Shown here piece by piece: positions 1-5,732 of a DNA stretch of 5,732 nt. The notes under the pieces are model-generated. The model did no database searches. It was not told where the DNA came from and was given only the letters and a program-made list of their open reading frames with translations. The stretch is from contig JAISXJ010000046.1 of NCBI GenBank assembly GCA_031270565.1, positions 1 through 5,732 on the forward strand, read 5' to 3'. The stretch is from Prevotellaceae bacterium (lineage in GTDB: Bacteria > Bacteroidota > Bacteroidia > Bacteroidales > Paludibacteraceae). Every line of letters begins with the position of its first letter. The first letter of the stretch is position 1. Both the position numbers and the translations under genes were made by a program.

Positions 1-648
1 TCGCTTCAGGATTGTGCATGTTGCGGGGCGTATATATCTAAAAGCCCGGATGTATGGAAAGCATTCATGTGTCACAATCTCGGTGCTAATGAAGCGGCAG
101 ATCCGTTTAAGCCTTCGGCGGAGATTCACGGGGCAATGTATAAATGGGGTACGGGTGAAGTGGCGTTATCGGCAGCTGAAAATCTTGATCCTGCAAATAA
201 CAGCGGAGGAACAACCTGGTGGGCAGGCAAAGGCGGTACGGTACCGACCACTTCGGACGACTGGGACATGACGAATGCCAATCCCTGTCCTCCCGGATGG
301 AAGGTTCCAAGCAATGCTGACTGGGAGAACGTATTGAGCAGTAATACGCTTTATCGTACCAATGACGGCGGTAGCAGCTGGGTTGCCGGTACCCAAAGCA
401 GCGGATGGACAAATAGTGCCACTAACTACTCTACCGGCCTTAAAATCGGCGATGCGCTCGTTTTGCCCGCTGCCGGCCTCCGGTACGACAGCGGTGGCTC
501 GTTGAGCTACCGTGGCAGCGACGGCTACTACTGGAGCTCTACCGCTAGCGGAAGCAACGGTCGCAGCATGTACTTCCACGGCATTGGCCATGTCTTGACC
601 AACGGCACTCGGTCTTACGGCTGCAGTGTGCGTTGCCTTTCAGAATAA
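1..648 (+). CDS. FISUMP-domain protein, 3' part (5' end outside window)
   Basis: The frame is open from base 1 to the TAA at 646-648, giving 215 residues of a protein that begins upstream. The ATG at 67 is unlikely to be the start, because conserved domain sequence (CGAYISKSPDVWKAF) lies in frame before it. Family landmarks, numbered from the first visible codon, are NPCPPGWKVP at 94-103, LPAAGLRY at 155-162, GYYWSST at 175-181 and the terminal SVRCLSE at 209-215. These match the Fibrobacter succinogenes major paralogous domain, common in secreted or surface proteins of Bacteroidota and Fibrobacterota. The biochemical role of the family is poorly defined; a binding or adhesion role is inferred from its lectin-like relatives. 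The signal peptide or lipobox cannot be seen. The region is rich in Gly, Ser, Asn, Tyr and Trp and has no membrane segment. Codons ending in C become much more frequent towards the 3' end. A hairpin terminator follows 22 bases after the stop. Confidence 0.9.
   Translation, partial: SLQDCACCGAYISKSPDVWKAFMCHNLGANEAADPFKPSAEIHGAMYKWGTGEVALSAAENLDPANNSGGTTWWAGKGGTVPTTSDDWDMTNANPCPPGWKVPSNADWENVLSSNTLYRTNDGGSSWVAGTQSSGWTNSATNYSTGLKIGDALVLPAAGLRYDSGGSLSYRGSDGYYWSSTASGSNGRSMYFHGIGHVLTNGTRSYGCSVRCLSE
481..645 (+). other. Possible hypervariable C-terminal region of the FISUMP protein
   Basis: By hand count, 32 of 55 codons here end in C, against 23 of 120 in bases 1-360 and 20 of 40 in bases 361-480. 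The residues encoded by these codons are mostly S, G, Y, D, T, H, R, N and C, which all differ from AAC only at the first two positions. Variable proteins of diversity-generating retroelements show such NNC codons near their C-terminus, and some Bacteroidota targets carry this type of domain. The rise is gradual rather than sharp, and no template repeat or reverse transcriptase is in the window, so ordinary FISUMP composition remains the simpler explanation. Confidence 0.25.
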
Positions 649-670
649 AAGCGACCGCCAAAACAAACAA

Positions 671-697
671 AAAGCCTCCGGCAGTGGGGGCTTTTCT
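671..697 (+). terminator. Rho-independent terminator of the FISUMP gene
   Basis: AAAGCCTCC (671-679) pairs with GGGGGCTTT (686-694) over nine base pairs including one G-U pair, with a six-base loop. The right arm runs into a short T-rich tract (CTTTTCTT) and an A-rich stretch precedes the left arm, so the structure might work weakly in both directions. It begins 22 bases after the stop codon, as expected for an end-of-gene terminator. Confidence 0.8.
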
Positions 698-846
698 TAG
701 TTTTTAGAGTGTAGAGTTTAGTTATTGGCTACGCCGAGGGGTTGTTTCGTGTATTTGTGGCTAAATTCCTCTCCTAAGAAAACGTTAAGGTCTTTAAAGT
801 CTTTAAGGACGTTAAGGACAAACTAAACTCTAAACTCTAAAAACTA
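698..846. repeat. Imperfect 26-bp inverted repeat enclosing 97 bases
   Basis: The left arm (698-723) and the right arm (821-846) are reverse complements at 25 of 26 positions. Both arms are built from TTTAGAG/TAGTTTTT-like units, so they are low in complexity. The enclosed part contains TGGCTACGCCG (726-736) and a short repetitive tract (782-819). No open reading frame and no clear target-site duplication is seen at the edges. A related sequence lies after korB (5528-5586), which suggests a dispersed intergenic repeat family. Whether it is mobile or only a transcribed hairpin cannot be decided from one window. Confidence 0.75.
782..819. repeat. Short direct-repeat tract
   Basis: ACGTTAAGG occurs at 782-790 and again at 809-817. 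Between them GTCTTTAA occurs twice with a nine-base period (790-797 and 799-806). TTAAGGAC also appears twice towards the right end. The tract lies inside the larger inverted-repeat segment and looks like slippage-generated simple sequence. Confidence 0.65.
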
Positions 847-863
847 AAAACTAAAAAAAGGCG

Positions 864-871
864 TACCTTTG
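864..871 (+). promoter_or_regulatory. Bacteroidota-type -7 promoter box for ettA
   Basis: TACCTTTG matches the Bacteroidota primary sigma factor -7 consensus TAnnTTTG and continues as GCAG, a common context. No good -33 TTTG element lies about 19-21 bases upstream; that position falls at the A-rich end of the right repeat arm. Transcription would start near base 877, leaving a leader of roughly 75-80 bases before the ettA ATG. The same transcript could extend into korA and korB. Confidence 0.65.
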
Positions 872-954
872 CAGGCGAAAACTCAAACAGCATCTTTCAG
901 GTATAAATATGGAATATGCGTATTTTCTTTTATAAATTCAGTTATCAGTAAGTT

Positions 955-2622
955 ATGGCAGATGATAAAAAAATAATCTTCTCTATGGTAAATGTCAGCA
1001 AGACATTTCCACCACATAAACAGGTCTTAAAAGACATTTATCTTTCATTCTTTTACGGGGCAAAAATAGGTATTATCGGATTGAACGGTTCCGGTAAATC
1101 GACCCTGTTAAAGATTATTGCCGGTATAGAGCCCTCGTTTGACGGCGAGGTGGTGTTCTCTCCGGGTTACAGCGTCGGTTATCTGGAGCAGGAACCGACA
1201 TTTGATGAGACCAAAACCGTTAAAGAGGCAGTTCAGGAAGGCGTAGCAGAGGTGGTTGCGCTCCTTGCCGAGTATGAAACCATCAATGCCCTGTTTGCTG
1301 AGCCGGACGCTGATTTTGATGCACTCCTCGCACGGCAGGCGGATGTACAGGAGAAACTCGACCACATGGATGCATGGAATCTCGACTCAAAGCTTGAACG
1401 TGCTATGGATGCCCTGCGCTGTCCTGACGAGGATGCCATTATGCGGAATCTCTCCGGTGGCGAGCGGCGTCGCGTGGCGCTTTGCAGACTGCTGTTGCAA
1501 CAGCCCGACATTCTCCTGCTCGACGAGCCGACAAACCATCTTGACGCCGAATCAATAGACTGGCTCGAACAGCACCTGCAACAGTACGCAGGTACGGTCA
1601 TTGCCGTTACGCACGACCGTTATTTTCTTGACCACGTTGCGGGATGGATTCTTGAACTTGACCGCGGCGAGGGTATTCCATGGAAAGGCAATTACACCGG
1701 TTGGCTTGAACAGAAAACCGGTCGGCTTGCTCAGGAAGAGAAGCAGGCAAGCAAGCGTCGCAAGACGCTGGAACGTGAGCTGGAATGGGTACGTATGGCG
1801 CCTTCGGCGCGACACGCCAAGGGAAAAGCGCGTCTCAACGCCTATGACCAACTTCTCAATGAAGACCAGAAAGCGCGTGAAGAAAAGCTTGAAATCTTTA
1901 TTCCCAACGGCCCCCGTCTCGGCAATAAGGTGATTAATGCTGTGGATGTCGCCAAAAGCTATGGCGACAAGCTGCTCTTTGAACATCTTAATTTCACCCT
2001 GCCGCCAAACGGTATTGTGGGAATTATTGGCCCCAATGGTGCGGGCAAGACAACGCTGTTTCGTCTGATAATGGGTATGGAAACGCCCGATAAAGGGTTG
2101 TTTGAAATTGGCGAGACGGTCAAAATCGGCTACGTAGATCAGATGCACAAAGACATTGACCCGCAAAAGAGCATCTATCAGGTGGTGTCGGGCGGGACGG
2201 AGTTTATCCGTGTTGCGGGACGTGAACTTAATGCCCGCGCTTACCTATCGCGCTTCAACTTTACGGGCGCCGACCAGGAGAAACTGTGCGGTATCCTCTC
2301 AGGTGGCGAACGCAATCGCCTGCATCTGGCGCTGACACTCAAATCGGAAGCCAACGTATTGCTGCTCGACGAACCAACGAATGATATTGATGTAAATACC
2401 CTCCGTGCGCTTGAGGAGGGGCTGGTTGGATTTGCCGGCTGTGCCGTTGTCATCTCGCACGACCGCTGGTTTCTCGACCGTATCTGTACGCATATTCTGG
2501 CTTTTGAGGGCGACTCGCAGTTCTTCTTCTTTGAAGGGTCATACAGCGAATATGAGGAAAATAAACGTATGCGACTTGGCAACGAAGAACCGAAGCGCAT
2601 ACGTTACAGAAAATTAGTGTAA
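955..2622 (+). CDS. ettA: Energy-dependent translational throttle protein EttA (ABC-F)
   Basis: This 555-residue protein belongs to the ABC-F family: two cytoplasmic ATPase domains and no membrane segment. EttA binds the ribosomal E site and lets the initiating ribosome enter elongation depending on the ATP/ADP ratio. First ATPase domain: Walker A GLNGSGKST (42-50), signature LSGGE (166-170), Walker B with LLLDEPTNHLD (187-197, catalytic E191), switch H220. Linker: the charged helical stretch from about 250 to 300, ending in a Lys/Arg-rich KGKARL, corresponds to the P-site tRNA interaction motif. Second domain: Walker A GPNGAGKTT (359-367), signature LSGGE (448-452), Walker B with catalytic E473, switch H502. 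The C-terminus EPKRIRYRKLV is EttA-like. Length and sequence closely resemble E. coli EttA as remembered, which favours EttA over Uup or resistance-type ABC-F proteins. The ATG has no clear Shine-Dalgarno, normal for this phylum. All catalytic residues are present. Confidence 0.95.
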   Translation: MADDKKIIFSMVNVSKTFPPHKQVLKDIYLSFFYGAKIGIIGLNGSGKSTLLKIIAGIEPSFDGEVVFSPGYSVGYLEQEPTFDETKTVKEAVQEGVAEVVALLAEYETINALFAEPDADFDALLARQADVQEKLDHMDAWNLDSKLERAMDALRCPDEDAIMRNLSGGERRRVALCRLLLQQPDILLLDEPTNHLDAESIDWLEQHLQQYAGTVIAVTHDRYFLDHVAGWILELDRGEGIPWKGNYTGWLEQKTGRLAQEEKQASKRRKTLERELEWVRMAPSARHAKGKARLNAYDQLLNEDQKAREEKLEIFIPNGPRLGNKVINAVDVAKSYGDKLLFEHLNFTLPPNGIVGIIGPNGAGKTTLFRLIMGMETPDKGLFEIGETVKIGYVDQMHKDIDPQKSIYQVVSGGTEFIRVAGRELNARAYLSRFNFTGADQEKLCGILSGGERNRLHLALTLKSEANVLLLDEPTNDIDVNTLRALEEGLVGFAGCAVVISHDRWFLDRICTHILAFEGDSQFFFFEGSYSEYEENKRMRLGNEEPKRIRYRKLV

Positions 2623-2673
2623 CCGGTGTATCATCAGTTTTTTCATTACCAATAATAAAACGTTTGTTACATT

Positions 2674-4518
2674 ATGGACAACACACATTCAACCACATTA
2701 AGCGATGTCGTAATTCGTTTTGCAGGAGATTCCGGCGACGGCATGCAGCTCACGGGAACGCTCTTGTCTAATCTGTCGGCGGCGCTCGGCAATCAGATTG
2801 TTACATTTCCGGATTATCCGGCGGAGATACGCGCTCCGCAGGGAACGCCCGCAGGCGTATCGGGGTTTCAGGTGCACGTGGGTAACGACATCCATACGCC
2901 CGGAGACAAAGCCGATGTGCTGGTGGTGATGAACCCCGCAGCGTTGCGCGTCAATGCCGACGCGCTCAAACGGACGGGCGTCCTGATATTTGACGCCGAT
3001 TCTTTTTCCGAAAAAGACCTTAACAGGGCTGGTTTCACTACCGACAACCCGTTTGTAGAACTCTCTTTTCCCGAAACCGTCCAACTTTTGCCCGTGCCGT
3101 TCTCGGAACTGACGCTTAAAAGTCTCGAAGGATTCAGTCCGGACAACAAAACGGCGCTCCGGTCTAAGAATATGTTTGCTCTGGGGCTGATATGCTGGCT
3201 GTTCGACCGTCCTTTGGAGCAGGCAATTCATTTTCTGGATAGGAAATTCGGCAAAAAACCCGATGTTGTCAAAGCCAATATCAAAGTCATGACCGACGGT
3301 TACAACTACGGACATAATCTTCATCTGACTATCTCGCCCTTTCACATCGACAGGGCTGTCTCTTTACAGGCGGGACGTTATACCATTATCAGCGGTAACA
3401 GAGCCACTGCCTTTGGCTTGATTGCCGCTGCGCAGAAGTCGGGGCGCAGCCTCTTTCTGGGCAGTTACCCGATAACCCCTGCCACCGATATTTTACAGGA
3501 GTTGGCTATGCGTAAGGACCTCGGCGTAAAGTCGCTTCAGGCGGAGGATGAGATTGCCGGAATATGTATGGCTATCGGAGCATCATTTGCAGGCAATCTG
3601 GCGGCGACATCCACATCAGGTCCCGGCATATCCCTGAAATCGGAGGCGATAGGCTTGGCGGTAATGGCGGAACTGCCGCTGGTAATCATCAATGTTATGC
3701 GTGGCGGACCGTCCACCGGTTTGCCTACCAAGACCGAACAGACTGACCTGCAACAGGCGCTCTACGGGCGCAATGGCGAATGTCCGATAGTGGTGATGGC
3801 GCCGAGCGCTCCCGATGACTGTTTTCATTATGCCTATATGGCATGTAAGATTGCTCTGGAAAATATGACGCCGGTGATTCTCCTGAGCGATGCCTTTGTA
3901 GGCAACGGTTCTTCGCTGTGGAAGCTGCCGAAGCTTGCCGATTTGCCGGACATTCACCCACATATTGCCACCGAAGCGCAGCGCGACGGTTTCAACTCCG
4001 TTACCCGCAATCAGGAAACAAAGGTGCGTTACTGGTCTTTTCCGGGGATGGATGGCTTTGCGCATCGGGACGGCGGACTGGAAAAGGACTATCTCACCGC
4101 CGAAATATCCACCGATGGCAAGAATCACGCCCTGATGGTCGCTACGCGCGAAGCCAAAATCGCACAAATCGCCGAACATCTGCCGCAGCTGACGGTAGAG
4201 GGAGACGTTAACGCCGAACTGCTGGTGGTGAGCTGGGGAAGTACCTGCGGGCATATTAAGGCTGCCGTAAACTCTCTGAACAGCTGCCAAAAACCTGTGG
4301 CGTGGGTGCATTTCAATTATATTAATCCGTTACCGAAAGATACCGAAACCATTCTACGCCGTTATAAAAAGGTGGTGGTCTGTGAACTGAACAGCGGACA
4401 GCTCGCTGCATGGCTGCGGGCAAAGATTGACGGTATTCAGCTGTCGCAATATAACAAGGTAGAGGGACAGCCTTTTTCCGTAGCGGAACTTGTTGACAAC
4501 ATATCTTCATACATGTAA
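2674..4518 (+). CDS. korA: 2-oxoglutarate:ferredoxin oxidoreductase, fused gamma-alpha subunit
   Basis: With KorB this 614-residue subunit oxidatively decarboxylates a 2-oxoacid to acyl-CoA and CO2 using CoA, thiamine diphosphate and ferredoxin, in the cytoplasm. Residues about 10-200 are the gamma domain (AGDSGDGMQLTG at 17-28, then a PAEIRAPQGTPAGVSGF segment). The alpha pyrimidine-binding domain follows at about 235-420, with YPITPATD (265-272), the AEDE motif (290-293) expected to contact the cofactor aminopyrimidine, and RGGPSTGLPTKTEQ (343-356). The C-terminal transketolase-like domain carries SWGSTCG (520-526) and ELNSGQL (571-577). The gamma-alpha fusion and length are usual for Bacteroidota KorA. 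2-oxoglutarate is the likely substrate by overall resemblance, but pyruvate or branched-chain acids are not excluded. The 51-base gap after ettA shows no convincing promoter or terminator, so read-through from ettA is plausible. korB starts 10 bases after its stop. Confidence 0.92.
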   Translation: MDNTHSTTLSDVVIRFAGDSGDGMQLTGTLLSNLSAALGNQIVTFPDYPAEIRAPQGTPAGVSGFQVHVGNDIHTPGDKADVLVVMNPAALRVNADALKRTGVLIFDADSFSEKDLNRAGFTTDNPFVELSFPETVQLLPVPFSELTLKSLEGFSPDNKTALRSKNMFALGLICWLFDRPLEQAIHFLDRKFGKKPDVVKANIKVMTDGYNYGHNLHLTISPFHIDRAVSLQAGRYTIISGNRATAFGLIAAAQKSGRSLFLGSYPITPATDILQELAMRKDLGVKSLQAEDEIAGICMAIGASFAGNLAATSTSGPGISLKSEAIGLAVMAELPLVIINVMRGGPSTGLPTKTEQTDLQQALYGRNGECPIVVMAPSAPDDCFHYAYMACKIALENMTPVILLSDAFVGNGSSLWKLPKLADLPDIHPHIATEAQRDGFNSVTRNQETKVRYWSFPGMDGFAHRDGGLEKDYLTAEISTDGKNHALMVATREAKIAQIAEHLPQLTVEGDVNAELLVVSWGSTCGHIKAAVNSLNSCQKPVAWVHFNYINPLPKDTETILRRYKKVVVCELNSGQLAAWLRAKIDGIQLSQYNKVEGQPFSVAELVDNISSYM

Positions 4519-4528
4519 AACGGCAATA

Positions 4529-5527
4529 ATGGTTTATTCAAATAAAGATTTTAAAAGCAGTCAGATGGTCAAATGGTGTCCCGGATGCGGCGACCATGCC
4601 ATCTTAAACTCATTGCAAAAGGCGCTGGCGGAAATAGGTATTCCGCCCTATCAGGTTGCCATTGTATCGGGCATCGGATGCTCTTCGCGTCTGCCCTACT
4701 ATACGAGCGCTTACGGATTTCATTCCATTCACGGGCGGGGAGCTGCCATTGCTACGGGGATTAAAACCGCCAATCCTGCGCTGCACGTCTGGCAAATCAC
4801 GGGCGATGGCGACTGTCTGGCAATCGGGGGAAACCACTTTATTCACAGCCTCCGGCGCAATGTGGACATTAATGTATTACTTTTTAATAACCGTATTTAC
4901 GGACTTACAAAGGGGCAGTATTCGCCCACATCGCCTAAGGGATTTGTCTGCAAATCCGCGCCGGCGGGGACGGTGGAAAGTCCTTTCAATGTGGCGGCAT
5001 TGCTGATGGGTGCCGGCGGGACGTTCTTTGCACGCACGCTGGATGTCGATTTGGAAACATCCAGAGCCGTAATGGTGGCAGCTGACGGGCATTGTGGAAC
5101 GGCGGTAATAGAATGTCTGGTGAATTGTGTCATTTTCAATAACGGTACGCATGCCGTTTTGGGGAACAAGGAGGAGCGTGCCGACAGAATGATTGTTCTC
5201 AGGCATGGCGAACCGATGATTTTTGGCAAGAATCGCGACAAAGGCTTGTTGCTTGACGGTTGGAACATCAAGGCGGTAACCATTGGAGAGGACGGCATCA
5301 CCGAAGCCGACCTGCTCGTACACGACGCCACAGAGACGGATTGCACGCTGCATTTGAAACTGGCAGCTATGCAGGGAGCGCTTCCTGTGGCGGTTGGGGT
5401 AATCCGCGCCGTACCGTCGGAGTCTTATGACAGAGCTATCGCCGAACAGATAGACTGCGCAAGGAAAAGCGCCAAAATCAAATCATTTGACGACCTGACT
5501 GCCTCGCTCGAACAGTGGGACATATAA
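4529..5527 (+). CDS. korB: 2-oxoglutarate:ferredoxin oxidoreductase, beta subunit
   Basis: This 332-residue subunit binds the thiamine diphosphate phosphates and a [4Fe-4S] cluster that passes electrons to ferredoxin. WCPGCGDH (16-23) gives C17 and C20; C51 in SGIGCSS and C200 in VNCVIFNN are the likely other two cluster ligands, so the set looks complete. The thiamine diphosphate motif runs from GDG (92-94) to NN (120-121), followed by YGLTKGQYSPTS (124-135), typical of KorB. The ATG at 4529 is preferred: the in-frame ATG at 4490 would overlap the end of korA and add 13 residues (MLTTYLHTCKTAI) that do not resemble the family's N-terminus. No strong Shine-Dalgarno is present. The 10-base spacing from korA indicates co-transcription and coupled production. 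No separate ferredoxin-like delta subunit gene is seen, consistent with the two-subunit form using soluble ferredoxin. Confidence 0.93.
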   Translation: MVYSNKDFKSSQMVKWCPGCGDHAILNSLQKALAEIGIPPYQVAIVSGIGCSSRLPYYTSAYGFHSIHGRGAAIATGIKTANPALHVWQITGDGDCLAIGGNHFIHSLRRNVDINVLLFNNRIYGLTKGQYSPTSPKGFVCKSAPAGTVESPFNVAALLMGAGGTFFARTLDVDLETSRAVMVAADGHCGTAVIECLVNCVIFNNGTHAVLGNKEERADRMIVLRHGEPMIFGKNRDKGLLLDGWNIKAVTIGEDGITEADLLVHDATETDCTLHLKLAAMQGALPVAVGVIRAVPSESYDRAIAEQIDCARKSAKIKSFDDLTASLEQWDI

Positions 5528-5586
5528 GTTTTCAGAGTGTAGTTTTTAGAGTTTAGTTATTAGTGTCACTGCCTTTGGCTTCGCCG
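5528..5586. repeat. Second member of the TTTAGAG-type intergenic repeat
   Basis: The sequence immediately after the korB stop resembles the left part of the repeat after the FISUMP gene. TAGAGTTTAGTTATT is identical at 5547-5561 and 712-726. CAGAGTGTAG here matches TAGAGTGTAG there except for the first base. TGGCTTCGCCG (5576-5586) matches TGGCTACGCCG (726-736) at 10 of 11 positions. In this copy 14 bases separate the two shared blocks, whereas in the first copy they abut. No right-hand inverted arm is seen before the window ends. Confidence 0.7.
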
Positions 5587-5622
5587 ATTTTCAATTCAGG
5601 CAGTCTGGGAAGTCGTTTTTTT
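5568..5622 (+). terminator. Weak candidate terminator after korB
   Basis: ACTGCCT (5568-5574) is the exact reverse complement of AGGCAGT (5598-5604), enclosing 23 bases that contain a small GGC-TTC-GCC hairpin. A run of seven T (5616-5622) follows, but 11 bases after the stem. The distance to the T run and the large loop make this a weak intrinsic terminator; termination could instead occur elsewhere in the region. Confidence 0.3.
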
Positions 5623-5732
5623 GCCCGTTAGGGCGTTATGTGAATAACCGTAAGTGCAACTTATGGACATCGCAATACGCTGAACATCAACCCGTATGGG
5701 TTGAATTATCATTTAGTTCAACCCTACGGGTT
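5623..5732. repeat. Run of small palindromes, REP-like, continuing past the window
   Basis: At least three stem-loops follow one another: GCCC-GTTA-GGGC (5623-5634), CCGTAAGT-GCA-ACTTATGG (5648-5666, one G-U pair), and TCAACCC-GTAT-GGGTTGA (5687-5704). A fourth begins with TTCAACCCTACGGGTT (5717-5732) and is cut by the window edge. The third and fourth units are also inverted copies of each other: 5689-5705 and 5717-5732 pair with one extra base, around an 11-base AT-rich spacer. This arrangement resembles bacterial repetitive extragenic palindromes. No associated transposase is in the window. Confidence 0.65.

Larger units (their letters stand above)
649..954. other. 306-base intergenic region between the FISUMP gene and ettA
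   Basis: No coding sequence is credible here. It contains, in order, a terminator hairpin, a 149-base segment bounded by a long inverted repeat, a -7 promoter box, and an AT-rich leader of about 75-80 bases before ettA. The leader contains one eight-codon reading frame (909-935). Confidence 0.8.

Noticed and set aside
67..648. A complete FISUMP gene starting at the ATG at 67
   Set aside because: The frame stays open to base 1, and conserved domain sequence lies before this methionine, so the real start is outside the window.
782..819. CRISPR array
   Set aside because: The repeated units are only 8-9 bases, with no spacers of regular length and no cas genes nearby.
1552..2166. Long minus-strand reading frame opposite ettA
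   Set aside because: It lies wholly within the well-supported ettA coding sequence and its translation shows no recognisable domain.
2659..2666. AACGTTTG as a -7 promoter box for korA
   Set aside because: It misses the first T of TAnnTTTG and ends only seven bases before the start codon, which would leave almost no leader.
2698..3345. Long minus-strand reading frame opposite korA
   Set aside because: It is antisense to the conserved gamma domain of korA and its translation resembles no family; it is a shadow of codon bias.
4490..4528. Upstream start for korB at 4490
   Set aside because: It would overlap the end of korA and add 13 residues unlike the family's N-terminus; the ATG at 4529 places the CPGCG motif at the usual distance from the start.
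5569..5577. TGCCTTTG as a promoter box after korB
   Set aside because: The conserved TA is TG, there is no -33 element, and no gene follows inside the window.

Overview
The window looks like chromosomal DNA from a member of the Bacteroidota, most likely of the Bacteroidales type. Four things suggest this. A TACCTTTG box matches the Bacteroidota -7 promoter consensus TAnnTTTG. The start codons lack clear Shine-Dalgarno sequences. A FISUMP-type (Fibrobacter succinogenes major paralogous domain) surface protein is present. A two-gene 2-oxoacid:ferredoxin oxidoreductase has its gamma domain fused to alpha. The genus cannot be told from the sequence.

Layout: bases 1-648 are the 3' part of a FISUMP-domain gene whose start lies outside the window. 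A 306-base gap (649-954) follows. It holds a hairpin terminator, a long imperfect inverted repeat built from TTTAGAG-like units, a short internally repetitive tract, and the -7 box for the next gene. Bases 955-2622 encode EttA, the ABC-F translation factor. After 51 bases come the adjacent genes korA (2674-4518) and korB (4529-5527), which encode the two subunits of a 2-oxoglutarate:ferredoxin oxidoreductase. The last 205 bases are non-coding. They carry a relative of the intergenic repeat found after the first gene, then a run of small palindromes that continues past the window edge.

How the genes work together: KorA and KorB form one enzyme that oxidatively decarboxylates a 2-oxoacid (probably 2-oxoglutarate) to an acyl-CoA and reduces ferredoxin. 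The catalytic and cluster-binding motifs are intact. EttA gates the first elongation steps of ribosomes according to ATP/ADP state. The three genes lie on one strand and could share a transcript, but no functional link is shown by the sequence. The FISUMP gene is separated from them by a terminator.

No complete new system is visible. The items most worth a second look are the C-terminal part of the FISUMP protein, which resembles diversity-generating retroelement target proteins although no reverse transcriptase or template repeat is in the window, and the two kinds of structured intergenic repeats.
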